Shown here: positions 37,361 to 46,022 of the stretch, in pieces
How the letters are laid out: each line of letters begins with the position of its first letter
How positions within the stretch are numbered: the first letter of the stretch is position 1
NCBI RefSeq assembly: GCF_001042475.2
Contig: NZ_LECW02000045.1
Location: 124,001-188,000, forward strand
DNA from: Bacillus glycinifermentans
Lineage (GTDB): Bacteria > Bacillota > Bacilli > Bacillales > Bacillaceae
DNA: 64,000 nucleotides
Direction: 5' to 3'
Position numbers and translations under genes: made by a program
Notes under the pieces: generated by a model
The model's input: only the letters and a program-made list of their open reading frames with translations
Told to the model about the DNA's origin: nothing
Databases searched by the model: none

Positions 37361-38542
37361 ATGAAGTTTTTAATTGGGATCGCAGGATTAATCGTATTCT
37401 TGGCCCTTGCATGGGTGGCATCTAGTGCGAAAAACCGGGTGAAGTACCGCCCTGTCATCGTCATGATTGTTCTGCAGTTTGTGTTAGGGTATGTTTTGCT
37501 GAATACGGGTGTCGGTAATTATCTTGTCGGCGGTTTTGCCAAAGGCTTTGGCTATCTCCTTCAATATGCCGGAGAAGGGGTAAACTTTGTTTTCGGCGGG
37601 CTGGTGAATGTGAATGAATCTACATTCTTCATGAATGTTCTCCTCCCTATCGTGTTTATTTCGGCTTTAATCGGAATTCTTCAATATTGGAAAATACTCC
37701 CGTTTATTATCAAGTATCTTGGGCTTGCGCTCAGCAAAGTAAACGGAATGGGAAAACTGGAATCATTCAATGCGGTTGCGTCAGCGATTTTGGGTCAATC
37801 TGAAGTGTTTATTTCTTTAAAAAAGCAATTAGGCGGACTTTCTAAACAGCGCCTCTACACATTGTGCGCTTCAGCAATGTCTACGGTGTCCATGTCAATC
37901 GTCGGTTCCTACATGATGATGCTGAAGCCGGAATACGTCGTAACCGCCCTTGTCCTGAACTTATTCGGCGGATTTATTATTGCTTCCATTATTAATCCTT
38001 ATGAGGTGACAGAGGAAGATGATGTCGCAGAGACGGTAGAAGGGGAAAAACAGTCCTTCTTCGAAATGCTCGGCGAATACATCATGGACGGCTTTAAAGT
38101 GGCGATCGTCGTGGCAGCTATGCTGATCGGATTCGTTGCCATTATCGCTATGATTAACGGTATTTTCAATGCGGTTTTAGGCATATCCTTCCAACAACTG
38201 CTCGGGTACGTATTTGCTCCATTTGCTTTCTTAATGGGTATTCCATGGAACGAAGCAGTTAATGCAGGGAGCATCATGGCAACGAAAATGGTGTCGAACG
38301 AATTTGTCGCTATGCAGTCGCTTGCACAAGGCCATTTTGGTTTCAGCGGCCGCACGGAAGCGATTGTCTCCGTCTTCCTTGTCTCTTTCGCGAACTTCTC
38401 ATCAATCGGCATCATTGCCGGCGCGGTGAAAGGTTTGAATGAAAAACAGGGGAATGTCGTCGCCCGTTTCGGATTAAAATTGTTGTACGGTGCAACACTC
38501 GTTAGTTTCTTGTCAGCGACAGTCGTCGGTTTGATTTACTGA
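37361..38542 (+). CDS. nupC: Pyrimidine nucleoside transporter
   Basis: A 393-residue concentrative nucleoside transporter with about ten membrane segments, matching B. subtilis NupC. Typical stretches are [19 protein letters not shown] near residue 130 and [20 protein letters not shown] near residue 330, which form the nucleoside- and ion-binding core. It imports (deoxy)nucleosides with protons. CAGGAGG precedes ATG 37361. The gene lies between deoC and pdp and is preceded by the cre site. Confidence 0.95.
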   Translation: MKFLIGIAGLIVFLALAWVASSAKNRVKYRPVIVMIVLQFVLGYVLLNTGVGNYLVGGFAKGFGYLLQYAGEGVNFVFGGLVNVNESTFFMNVLLPIVFISALIGILQYWKILPFIIKYLGLALSKVNGMGKLESFNAVASAILGQSEVFISLKKQLGGLSKQRLYTLCASAMSTVSMSIVGSYMMMLKPEYVVTALVLNLFGGFIIASIINPYEVTEEDDVAETVEGEKQSFFEMLGEYIMDGFKVAIVVAAMLIGFVAIIAMINGIFNAVLGISFQQLLGYVFAPFAFLMGIPWNEAVNAGSIMATKMVSNEFVAMQSLAQGHFGFSGRTEAIVSVFLVSFANFSSIGIIAGAVKGLNEKQGNVVARFGLKLLYGATLVSFLSATVVGLIY

Positions 38543-38570
38543 ACATTATAGAAAAGGATCGGTGATGATC

Positions 38571-39872
38571 ATGAGAATGGTCGATATCATTACGAAAAAG
38601 CAGAGCGGTCAAGAGCTGTCTACGGAAGAAATCAACTTCTTCGTTAACGGCTATACGGACGGCAGCATTCCCGACTACCAAGCCAGCGCGCTGGCTATGG
38701 CGATCTATTTTCAGGATATGACAGACAGAGAGCGTGCTGATTTAACGATGGCAATGGTCAACTCCGGGGAGACGATTGATCTTTCCGCCATCGAAGGCAT
38801 CAAGGTCGACAAACACTCAACCGGAGGCGTCGGCGACACGACGACGCTCGTCCTTGCGCCGCTAGTCGCAGCTCTTGATGTACCGGTTGCCAAAATGTCA
38901 GGACGCGGACTCGGACATACGGGAGGAACGATTGACAAGCTGGAAGCGATTGAAGGGTTCCACGTGGAACTTTCGAAAGACGAATTCATAAAGCTTGTGA
39001 ACCGCGACAAGGTCGCCGTCATCGGGCAAAGCGGTAACTTGACTCCTGCCGATAAAAAGCTGTACGCCCTTCGCGATGTCACGGGAACGGTTAATTCTAT
39101 CCCGCTGATCGCGAGCTCGATCATGAGCAAAAAAATCGCCGCCGGGGCGGACGCCATCGTCCTCGACGTGAAAACAGGTGCAGGCGCCTTCATGAAAACG
39201 GAAGAAGACGCCGTCAACCTTGCAAAAGCGATGGTTCGCATCGGCAACAATGTCGGCCGCCAAACGATGGCAGTCATCTCCGACATGTCCCAGCCGCTTG
39301 GATATGCAATCGGAAACGCCCTTGAGGTGAAAGAAGCGATCGACACGTTAAAAGGCGAAGGTCCTGAAGATCTGCATGAGCTCGTCTTAACGCTTGGCAG
39401 TCAAATGGTCGTCCTCGCCAAAAAAGCGGACACACTTGATGAAGCCAGAGAAAAATTAATCGAGGTCATGAAAAACGGCAAAGCGCTGCAAAAATTCAAA
39501 GACTTTCTGCAAAACCAAGGCGGCGACAGCTCTGTCGCAGATGACCCGTTAAAACTGCCGCAGGCCGCTTATAAAATTGACGTCCCTGCAAAAGAAGCAG
39601 GCGTCGTCTCAGAGATTGTCGCCGATCAAATCGGAGTCGCAGCCATGCTGTTAGGCGCCGGCCGCGCAACAAAAGAAGACACGATTGACCTCGCAGTCGG
39701 CATCATGCTCCGCAAAAAAGTCGGCGACCGGGTTGAAAAAGGCGAACCGCTTGTCACGCTTCACGCCAACCGCGAGAACGTCGATGATGTCGTTGTAAAA
39801 GTGTATGAAAATATCCGGATCGCAGAAAAATCGGAAGCGCCGAAGCTGGTGCATACGGTGATTACGGAATAG
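38571..39872 (+). CDS. pdp: Pyrimidine-nucleoside phosphorylase
   Basis: A 433-residue enzyme of the thymidine phosphorylase family. The signature [17 protein letters not shown] lies near residue 110 and the phosphate-binding [12 protein letters not shown] near residue 81. It splits uridine, deoxyuridine and thymidine into base and (deoxy)ribose-1-phosphate, feeding DeoC. ATG 38571 gives the B. subtilis start MRMVDII; an ATG at 38565 with AAGGATCGG before it is an alternative. Last gene of the operon. Confidence 0.95.
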   Translation: MRMVDIITKKQSGQELSTEEINFFVNGYTDGSIPDYQASALAMAIYFQDMTDRERADLTMAMVNSGETIDLSAIEGIKVDKHSTGGVGDTTTLVLAPLVAALDVPVAKMSGRGLGHTGGTIDKLEAIEGFHVELSKDEFIKLVNRDKVAVIGQSGNLTPADKKLYALRDVTGTVNSIPLIASSIMSKKIAAGADAIVLDVKTGAGAFMKTEEDAVNLAKAMVRIGNNVGRQTMAVISDMSQPLGYAIGNALEVKEAIDTLKGEGPEDLHELVLTLGSQMVVLAKKADTLDEAREKLIEVMKNGKALQKFKDFLQNQGGDSSVADDPLKLPQAAYKIDVPAKEAGVVSEIVADQIGVAAMLLGAGRATKEDTIDLAVGIMLRKKVGDRVEKGEPLVTLHANRENVDDVVVKVYENIRIAEKSEAPKLVHTVITE

Positions 39873-39883
39873 AGAAATGGGAA

Positions 39884-39916
39884 GCAGCACATGCCCTGTG
39901 GGTGTGTGCTGTTTTT
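39884..39916 (+). terminator. Terminator of deoC-nupC-pdp
   Basis: CAGCACA pairs with TGTGCTG around a 13-base loop containing further GC pairs, followed by TTTTTA. Confidence 0.85.
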
Positions 39917-40039
39917 ATATTCAATGGGCCTTTTTTCTTATTTACCTGTTTTAATCTTTCTTGTAGCATGAAATAGGTCTTAGGTGTCATCTTTTTACAT
40001 GGACGGAAAGGTATAGATAAATAGGGGGTTTTTTAAAAC

Positions 40040-40297
40040 GTGGCCAAACGCATCCTGGTATCTTCTGGTATTAGTGTTTTAATCTTTATTATTGTTGGTA
40101 TATTCTCGCTTATTCTATATGCCGTACTGTCGTTTTTTTTCATGCAATCTTTTTCGACGGGAGAGCCTTCCCAGGATGAAGCGCTGGGATGGGGATATTT
40201 GGGTTTGTTGTTTATTTCATTCATACTGGCAATTTTGACAGGTATAATTGGCGGAATCATTTCCTTTTGTATATGTTTTAAAAAATTCAGGAAATGA
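40040..40297 (+). CDS. Small two-helix membrane protein, function unknown
   Basis: An 85-residue protein with a GTG start at 40040 and AGGGGG upstream. Two long hydrophobic segments (VSSGISVLIFIIVGIFSLIL and YLGLLFISFILAILTGIIGG) are joined by a polar loop TGEPSQDEALGW; the tail is FKKFRK. The inside-positive tail fits a two-pass membrane protein. No family recognised. A stem-loop terminator follows at 40316. Confidence 0.6.
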   Translation: MAKRILVSSGISVLIFIIVGIFSLILYAVLSFFFMQSFSTGEPSQDEALGWGYLGLLFISFILAILTGIIGGIISFCICFKKFRK

Positions 40298-40315
40298 AGT
40301 AGTTAAAAGGGAACT

Positions 40316-40336
40316 GCCGGAAAATCCGGCGTTTTT
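40316..40336 (+). terminator. Terminator after the small membrane protein gene
   Basis: GCCGG/CCGGC stem around AAAAT, followed by GTTTTTAAAA. Confidence 0.75.
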
Positions 40337-40810
40337 AAAAACGAATATTTTGAGAAAATCGCGGATGAATTTTTTGATTTATAGAAGAAAGGGTTCTTGC
40401 CTGTGTGCTCTTTCAGAAAAAGCTTCTTTTTTTGGCTTAGAAGCAATGCAGTTCTTTTGTGTCACTTCTGCTGACGAATTTTCCATGCTGGAATAAACAT
40501 CATGTTTTTCTGAATGCTTTTTATTTTACTTTCTTTGTGCCCGGTTGTACATGAAATGGGCTGGTACCCTTTTCCAAGTTGATTGCTTTACATTTCATTG
40601 ACTGTCAACTTGATAATGGCGATTGCTCCTTGATGAGTAATAAAAATTCACCAATGCAAAATAGATGGGTAAAGGATTTTCTACGCTATTTCTTATTTAT
40701 AGCTTGGGCAATCAATTATGAAGTTCAGGTTGTTTTAGCCCGCCTTCTTTTTTTGTACTACAGCGTCTCCTGGTTCATTTTTGAGAACTTTTGATACAGT
40801 ACAGTTTTAA

Positions 40811-40838
40811 GGGCTGCGTTTATTACAGCCTCTTTTTC
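40811..40838 (+). terminator. Terminator-like stem-loop upstream of dbpA
   Basis: GGCTG/CAGCC around a 9-base loop, followed by TCTTTTTC. What transcript it ends is unclear. Confidence 0.55.
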
Positions 40839-40846
40839 ATGTCTTT

Positions 40847-40874
40847 TTGAAATCAAGGATCATTAGCGTATAAT
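40847..40874 (+). promoter_or_regulatory. dbpA promoter
   Basis: TTGAAA (40847-40852) with a 16-base spacer to a perfect TATAAT (40869-40874), ~55 bases before the dbpA start. Confidence 0.75.
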
Positions 40875-40929
40875 CACATTCATAACACCATCATTCACTG
40901 GAAATCATATGACCAAAAGGAGTTCATTC

Positions 40930-42375
40930 ATGAGCAAAGCCAGTTTTAGAGACTATGCATTAAGCGGTGAAATTACGAAAGCGCTCGATCATTTAGGGTA
41001 TAGGCAGCCGACTGTGGTGCAGAGCAAAGTGATTCCCGAGTCGCTTAAGAAGCGGGATGTTGTGGTGAAATCGCAGACGGGGAGCGGGAAGACGGCCGCG
41101 TTCGGAATACCGCTTTGCGAACTGACCGAATGGGAAGAGAACAAACCCCAAGCCCTGATTTTGACACCGACGCGCGAGCTTGCCGCTCAGGTTAAAGAGG
41201 ATTTGACTAATATCGGCCGCTATAAAAGAATAAAAGCAGCGGCTGTTTACGGGAAGTCGTCCTTTGAACGGCAAAAAACGGAGCTCAGCCAAAAATGCCA
41301 TATCGTTGTCGGGACGCCGGGCCGTGTATTGGACCACATGAAAAAAGGAACCTTTCCATTAGAAAAACTGAAATGCCTTGTCATCGATGAGGCTGATGAA
41401 ATGCTGAACATGGGATTTATCGATCAAGTGGGAGCGATCATCCGCCATTTGCCAGAAGAAAGGATGACGATGCTGTTTTCAGCGACGTTTCCTGAGGATG
41501 TGGAGAATCTTTCCCTTCAATATATGAAAGCCCCTTTGAAAATCGAGATTAAAGCAAGCGGTATGACAACCGCAGACATCGAGCATCAACTGATCATTGT
41601 AAATGAAAATGATACATTTTTACTGTTAGTGGATATGTTGATTGTTGAGAACCCGGACAGCTGCATCTTGTTTTGCCGCACACAGGAGCATGTGAATGAG
41701 CTGCATCGGCGTTTAGCCGGTTTGGGTTATCCCTGCGCGAAAATTCACGGCGGTATGCCCCAGGAGGAACGTTTTGCTGTTATGAACCGATTTAGAAGGG
41801 GAGATTTTCGCTATTTAATCGCCACAGACGTGGCTGCGAGAGGCATCGATATTGAGGACGTCACACATGTGATCAACTATGAGCTGCCATTAGATAAAGA
41901 AAGCTATGTGCATCGTACCGGAAGAACAGGCCGAGCCGGCAGGCGGGGAAAAGCGATTACTTTCTCCAGTCCGCGTGAAAAGAGGATGATCGCTGAAATT
42001 GAAGATTATATTGGATTTTCCATTCCTGTCATTCAGGCGCCGTCAAAAGAAGAAATTGCGCGGGCAAAAGAAGCGTTTCTAAAGAAAATCAATACGAAAC
42101 CGGAGCTCAAAAAGGACAAGAGCGAACCGTTAAATAAGGAAATCATGAGGCTCTACTTTAACGGGGGAAAAAAGAAGAAGCTGAGAGCCGTTGATTTCGT
42201 AGGAACGATTGCTAAAATCGACGGAGTATCCGCAGAGGATATCGGTATTATTACGATACAGGAGCAAGGTTCATTTGTTGAAATTTTAAACGGCAAAGGT
42301 CCGCTCGTCTTAGACGCGATGAAAAAAACGACTGTGAAAGGGAAATTACTGAAAGTGCATAAAGCAAGGAAATAA
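40930..42375 (+). CDS. dbpA: DEAD-box RNA helicase DbpA/YxiN
   Basis: A 481-residue DEAD-box helicase. Motif I is [12 protein letters not shown] near residue 45, motif [15 protein letters not shown], motif III SAT and motif [14 protein letters not shown]-terminal ~75-residue domain ([23 protein letters not shown]) is the RNA-recognition fold that in YxiN/DbpA binds hairpin 92 of 23S rRNA during large-subunit assembly. ATG 40930 is used because AAAAGGAG precedes it at 7 bases; the in-frame ATG at 40909 lacks one. The C-terminal RRM separates it from general cold-shock helicases CshA/CshB. Confidence 0.93.
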   Translation: MSKASFRDYALSGEITKALDHLGYRQPTVVQSKVIPESLKKRDVVVKSQTGSGKTAAFGIPLCELTEWEENKPQALILTPTRELAAQVKEDLTNIGRYKRIKAAAVYGKSSFERQKTELSQKCHIVVGTPGRVLDHMKKGTFPLEKLKCLVIDEADEMLNMGFIDQVGAIIRHLPEERMTMLFSATFPEDVENLSLQYMKAPLKIEIKASGMTTADIEHQLIIVNENDTFLLLVDMLIVENPDSCILFCRTQEHVNELHRRLAGLGYPCAKIHGGMPQEERFAVMNRFRRGDFRYLIATDVAARGIDIEDVTHVINYELPLDKESYVHRTGRTGRAGRRGKAITFSSPREKRMIAEIEDYIGFSIPVIQAPSKEEIARAKEAFLKKINTKPELKKDKSEPLNKEIMRLYFNGGKKKKLRAVDFVGTIAKIDGVSAEDIGIITIQEQGSFVEILNGKGPLVLDAMKKTTVKGKLLKVHKARK

Positions 42376-42380
42376 TCTCA

Positions 42381-42408
42381 GGCTGCCGACTTTGTCGGGA
42401 GCTTTTTT
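42381..42408 (+). terminator. Terminator after dbpA
   Basis: GCTGCCGAC/GTCGGGAGC stem with a TTT loop and six T. Confidence 0.88.
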
Positions 42409-42485
42409 GCTCGTAATAAACCTTGGATAAGCAGCATATGATGGATTGTCAAAAAATGAAAGTGCTCCAAAAGAGAGGAGAACAA

Positions 42486-43910
42486 ATGAAGATGAGAAAG
42501 TGTTTCATCCAAAACCTGGTGTTGTTTTTCATCATTGCTGCTTGTTTCGCACCAAACCAAGCTTCTGCACAAACTCAAAAACCTGTTTTTTCAGAAGTCA
42601 CGGTTCATGATCCATCCATTATTAAAGCGAATGGCACGTACTATGTCTTCGGTTCCCATTTAGCTTCGGCCAAATCGACGGACCTTATGAATTGGACGCA
42701 AATTTCCTCGAGTGTTCACGACGGCAATCCCCTGATTCCGAATGTATATGAGGAATTAAAAGAAACGTTTGAGTGGGCGGAGACGGATACGCTGTGGGCC
42801 GCTGATGTCACCCAGCTTGAGGACGGCAAATTTTATATGTATTATAACGCCTGCCGCGGGGATTCCCCGAGATCGGCTCTCGGCCTTGCCGTCGCGGACG
42901 ACATTGAAGGCCCGTACAAAAACAAAGGCGTCTTTTTAAAATCGGGAATGGACGGAATCAGCAATGACGGCACCCCGTATGACGCGACAAAGCATCCGAA
43001 TGTCGTTGACCCGCATACATTCTTCGATAAAGACGGTAAGCTGTGGATGGTCTACGGCTCCTATTCGGGTGGTATTTTTATTTTGGAAATGGATCGGAAA
43101 ACCGGGTTCCCTCTTCCGAATCAGGGGTACGGAAAAAAACTGATCGGCGGCAACCACAGCCGGATTGAAGGCGCATACATTCTCTACAATCCTGAAACAA
43201 AATACTATTACATGTACATGTCCTTCGGCGGACTCGCCGCTGACGGCGGGTACAACATCCGCGTCTTACGCTCCAAAAACCCTTACGGCCCATACTATGA
43301 TGCAGAAGGCCATCCGATGATCGACGTGCGCGGCAAAGAAGGAACTCTTTTTGATGACCGCTCAATCGAACCGTACGGCGTCAAGCTCATGGGGAATTTT
43401 CTGTTTAAAAATCAAAGCGGATCAGACGCCGGCTACGTCTCACCGGGCCATAACTCCGCCTATTACGATGAAAAAAGCGGCAGGTCTTATCTGATTTTCC
43501 ATACGCGTTTTCCGGGAAGGGGAGAGGAACACGAAGTCCGCGTCCATCAGATGTTCATGAACAAAAACGGCTGGCCCGTTGTCGCGCCTCACCGCTACGC
43601 GGGAGAGAAGCTCATGAAGGTAAAAAAATCGAAGATGATCGGGAACTACAAATTGGTGCGGCACGGAAAAGACATCTCCTCAGACATCAAGGAATCATCC
43701 GACATCCGCTTGAATCAGAACGGCAAAGTATCCGGCGCAGTGTCCGGCACATGGAAGAAGACCGGGCATAACAGGATTGAGCTGACGCTGGACGGAAAGC
43801 GGTATGACGGTGTGTTCTTAAGGCAGTGGGATACAGGGACCGAGAGGAAAGTGATGACGTTTAGCGCGTTGTCTCGTGAAGGTGATGCGGTTTGGGGGAG
43901 CGGGATGTAG
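42486..43910 (+). CDS. abn2: Extracellular endo-alpha-1,5-L-arabinanase
   Basis: A 474-residue secreted GH43 enzyme close to B. subtilis Abn2 (YxiA). A signal peptide (CFIQNLVLFFIIAACFAP, cut after ASA) is followed by a five-bladed propeller. Catalytic residues fit Asp in VHDPSII (residue ~37 of the protein), Asp in NVVDPHTF and Glu in SRIEGAY; a C-terminal beta domain of ~110 residues follows. It degrades arabinan from plant cell walls. ATG 42486 follows AGAGGAG and yields the signal peptide; an upstream in-frame start at 42423 would give an implausible N-terminus. Confidence 0.93.
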   Translation: MKMRKCFIQNLVLFFIIAACFAPNQASAQTQKPVFSEVTVHDPSIIKANGTYYVFGSHLASAKSTDLMNWTQISSSVHDGNPLIPNVYEELKETFEWAETDTLWAADVTQLEDGKFYMYYNACRGDSPRSALGLAVADDIEGPYKNKGVFLKSGMDGISNDGTPYDATKHPNVVDPHTFFDKDGKLWMVYGSYSGGIFILEMDRKTGFPLPNQGYGKKLIGGNHSRIEGAYILYNPETKYYYMYMSFGGLAADGGYNIRVLRSKNPYGPYYDAEGHPMIDVRGKEGTLFDDRSIEPYGVKLMGNFLFKNQSGSDAGYVSPGHNSAYYDEKSGRSYLIFHTRFPGRGEEHEVRVHQMFMNKNGWPVVAPHRYAGEKLMKVKKSKMIGNYKLVRHGKDISSDIKESSDIRLNQNGKVSGAVSGTWKKTGHNRIELTLDGKRYDGVFLRQWDTGTERKVMTFSALSREGDAVWGSGM

Positions 43911-43967
43911 GAGAGTGTGATTGTAACATATGAGGCATATACCAGGACGATAATAAAACCGCCTTTT

Positions 43968-43996
43968 AAAGCCGGGATAAAAATCTCGGCTTTTGC
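43968..43996 (+). terminator. Terminator after abn2
   Basis: AAAGCCGGGA and TCTCGGCTTTT pair around TAAAAA and end in a short T-run. Confidence 0.8.
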
Positions 43997-44011
43997 TATA
44001 ACCCTTTCATT

Positions 44012-44040
44012 TTGACTAATCCTTTCCAATTCGTTAAGAT
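44012..44040 (+). promoter_or_regulatory. yxeI promoter
   Basis: TTGACT (44012-44017), 17 bases, TAAGAT (44035-44040), 50 bases before the yxeI start. Confidence 0.75.
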
Positions 44041-44089
44041 GAACATAAATTGTTCACTAAGTGTAATAACCAAAAAGGACTGAGGCACA

Positions 44090-45079
44090 ATGTGTACGAG
44101 TGTGACGTTGACGACTGCAGATCAGGTGCATCTATTGGCAAGAACGATGGATTTTACTTTTCAGCTGGACGGAGAGGTGCTGTTGCATCCGCGCATGTAT
44201 CAATGGATGAGTGAAGCTGACGGCAGGGAACATAGGGGGCCATACGCGTTTATCGGAATGGGCCGGCAGTTTAAAAACGCTTTGTTTGCCGACGGTGTGA
44301 ACGAAAAAGGCCTATCGTGCGCTGCGCTTTACTTCCCAGGTTATGCTGTGTATGAAAAAGAACCAAAGGATAACCATGATAACATCGCGCCGCATGAATT
44401 TGTGACATGGGTGTTGTCGAACTGCGCCAGCCTGGAGGATGTGAAGGCTGCGTTGTCTTCTCTTGCGATTGTGGAGAGAGAGGTTAAGCTGCTCGGTACG
44501 GTTACGCCGCTGCACTGGATATTGTCGGACCGTTCCGGACGGAGCATCGTTGTCGAACCGGCGGCAGACGGCATTCAGGTTCATGATAATCCTGTCGGCG
44601 TAATGACGAACAGCCCTGAATTTACGTGGCATTTGACCAATTTGAGAAATTACATCGGGCTGCGGCCCGGGCAGTGTACTGCTAAAAAATTGGGTGAACT
44701 GACGTTGTCGGCTTTTGGCGAAGGATCGGGTTTGGCCGGATTACCGGGAGATTTCACTCCGCCTTCCCGCTTTGTGAGGACGGCCTATTTGAAAGAACAT
44801 ATGAAACCTGTCTCAAGTGAAACAGAGGGAGTGTCTGCGGCTTTTCATATTCTTTCAAATATGAATATACCGAAAGGCATCGTCATCACGGAACAGGGAG
44901 AAGATGACTATACACAATACACGGCGGCGATGTGCAGCCATTCGGGGAGCTATTATTACCATCATTATCAAAACCGGCAGATTCAGAAGGTTTGCCTGTT
45001 TCAAGAAGACCTTGACCGGAAGGAGCTCAAATCGTTTCCGGCAAATGCTGAAGAGGCGATCCACTCACTTCAATCATAA
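44090..45079 (+). CDS. yxeI: Choloylglycine hydrolase / penicillin V acylase family protein
   Basis: A 329-residue Ntn-hydrolase. The chain begins MCTSVTL, so after Met removal Cys2 is the N-terminal nucleophile; ARTMDFTF supplies the conserved Arg and Asp and [17 protein letters not shown] the Asn/oxyanion part. Relatives hydrolyse penicillin V, bile-salt conjugates or N-acyl homoserine lactones; the natural substrate here is unknown. No signal peptide. The next gene begins 19 bases later and probably shares the transcript. Confidence 0.92.
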   Translation: MCTSVTLTTADQVHLLARTMDFTFQLDGEVLLHPRMYQWMSEADGREHRGPYAFIGMGRQFKNALFADGVNEKGLSCAALYFPGYAVYEKEPKDNHDNIAPHEFVTWVLSNCASLEDVKAALSSLAIVEREVKLLGTVTPLHWILSDRSGRSIVVEPAADGIQVHDNPVGVMTNSPEFTWHLTNLRNYIGLRPGQCTAKKLGELTLSAFGEGSGLAGLPGDFTPPSRFVRTAYLKEHMKPVSSETEGVSAAFHILSNMNIPKGIVITEQGEDDYTQYTAAMCSHSGSYYYHHYQNRQIQKVCLFQEDLDRKELKSFPANAEEAIHSLQS

Positions 45080-45097
45080 TACGAAAGAAGGAACAAC

Positions 45098-45646
45098 ATG
45101 CAAAACAAAGCAGCAAACAGTCTCACTTTATTGGGAATAGGATTGCATATTATGTACTGGTTCGGCATTTTATACGTCTTCCTGCGCGTCAAAAGCAGGT
45201 GGTTTGATTCTTACACCGTTTGGAATCCGGATGTCGTGAGCGGATCCACGCAGTCTGACACTTTCGTGGATATGCTGAGAGCGATGATTTATTCGGGGAC
45301 ATTGTTTAATTGGTTCTGTTTTTTTCTTTTGATCATGTTGATCGTCATTTTAGTGCAGTCGCTTGTTTTTATTGCCCTGGAAATCACCGCGTATATCAAA
45401 ATCAGAAAAAACCCGTTTTCTGCGTGGGGTTCTTTTATTTTGGCGATGGGCATTAAAAACATCTTTACGAATACATCCGGAATTCCGTTTCTCATTGCAG
45501 GCTTTCTCCTTCATAAACAGCAAAAGGAACCGCAGGAACCTGAAACAAAGGCTGTGCGCCGCAAGAACAGAAGAAGGGCTTCCGCATTCAGCAAACGAAA
45601 AGCAGCAGCGGTGAAAAAACGGAGAAATCTAGGAATAAAGTCTTGA
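45098..45646 (+). CDS. Membrane protein with strongly basic C-terminal tail, function unknown
   Basis: A 182-residue protein with about three membrane segments (LTLLGIGLHIMYWFGILYVF, WFCFFLLIMLIVILVQSLVF and GIPFLIAGFLL) and a tail in which Lys and Arg dominate (AVRRKNRRRASAFSKRKAAA). GAAGGAACAAC precedes ATG 45098. It resembles small DUF4064-like membrane proteins only in general plan. The basic tail should lie in the cytoplasm and could bind lipid head groups or nucleic acid; this is a guess. Confidence 0.7.
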   Translation: MQNKAANSLTLLGIGLHIMYWFGILYVFLRVKSRWFDSYTVWNPDVVSGSTQSDTFVDMLRAMIYSGTLFNWFCFFLLIMLIVILVQSLVFIALEITAYIKIRKNPFSAWGSFILAMGIKNIFTNTSGIPFLIAGFLLHKQQKEPQEPETKAVRRKNRRRASAFSKRKAAAVKKRRNLGIKS

Positions 45647-45683
45647 TAGAAAATGAGATTTGCAGGTGAACCAAGCAGGGAAA

Positions 45684-45722
45684 AAGCCGCCGAACGCCGG
45701 TTTTACAGGGTGACGGCGGCTT
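45684..45722. terminator. Inverted repeat after the membrane-protein gene
   Basis: AAGCCGCCG and CGGCGGCTT form a perfect 9-bp stem around a 21-base loop; the T-run is poor on the plus strand, so termination strength is uncertain. Confidence 0.55.
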
Positions 45723-45746
45723 CTACGGTTTTATGTGACAATTGTA

Positions 45747-45784
45747 ATGAAAGCGTTGACATAAACATAGGCAGGTGCTACAGT
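45747..45784 (+). promoter_or_regulatory. bglPH promoter overlapped by a cre site
   Basis: TTGACA (45756-45761), 17 bases, TACAGT (45779-45784). ATGAAAGCGTTGACAT (45747-45762) covers the -35 and matches the cre consensus at 15 of 16 positions, in line with the known CcpA repression of bglPH in B. subtilis. Confidence 0.85.
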
Positions 45785-45816
45785 ATAGATACAAACTAAT
45801 ATCAGCAAGTTCTTAA

Positions 45817-45909
45817 GGATTGTTACTGCTTTAGCAGGCAAAACCTAAGTTACGAGAGTATTTTCGGGATATTGTCCCGGGAAGAGGTCCGTAATTTAGG
45901 TTTTTTTTG
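45817..45909 (+). promoter_or_regulatory. LicT-type ribonucleic antiterminator and overlapping terminator
   Basis: GGATTGTTACTGCTTTAGCA and the following GGCAAAACC (45817-45845) are the RAT hairpin bound by BglG/LicT antiterminators. Its 3' end AAAACCTAA is also the left arm of a terminator whose right arm TTTAGGTT and T-run lie at 45894-45909; the two structures exclude each other. When beta-glucosides are present LicT stabilises the RAT and the operon is transcribed. licT itself is not in the window. Confidence 0.92.
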
Positions 45910-46022
45910 TGCCTGAAAATAAGGAGGTGATGCAAGAACGAGCGATATGTTTCCAGAAAAAAAGCCGGGTGAAGGCGGCCACCTTCAGTCCGGCATATTC
46001 CCCCAAAAGAGGAGGTACTCAT

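Larger units (their letters stand above)
40298..40929. other. Gene-poor 630-base stretch upstream of dbpA
   Basis: No convincing coding frame. The short frames at 40248-40496 and 40579-40794 lack ribosome-binding sites and family-like sequence. It contains two terminator-like stem-loops (40316-40336 and 40811-40838) and the dbpA promoter. Base composition is more AT-rich than the flanking genes; it may include decayed sequence. Confidence 0.5.

Noticed and set aside
38711-39346. 211-codon minus-strand frame
   Set aside because: Antisense to pdp; no ribosome-binding site and no family resemblance.
40248-40496. 82-codon ORF overlapping the small membrane protein gene
   Set aside because: Overlaps a better-supported gene, crosses its terminator and has no ribosome-binding site.
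40579-40794. 71-codon hydrophobic ORF upstream of dbpA
   Set aside because: No ribosome-binding site, odd composition and no recognisable family; in a gene-poor AT-rich region.
45909-46022. N-terminal extension of bglP
   Set aside because: Begins inside the leader terminator; ATG 46023 has a well-spaced ribosome-binding site and gives the family N-terminus. The AAGGAGGTG before the in-frame ATG at 45930 is too close to serve it.
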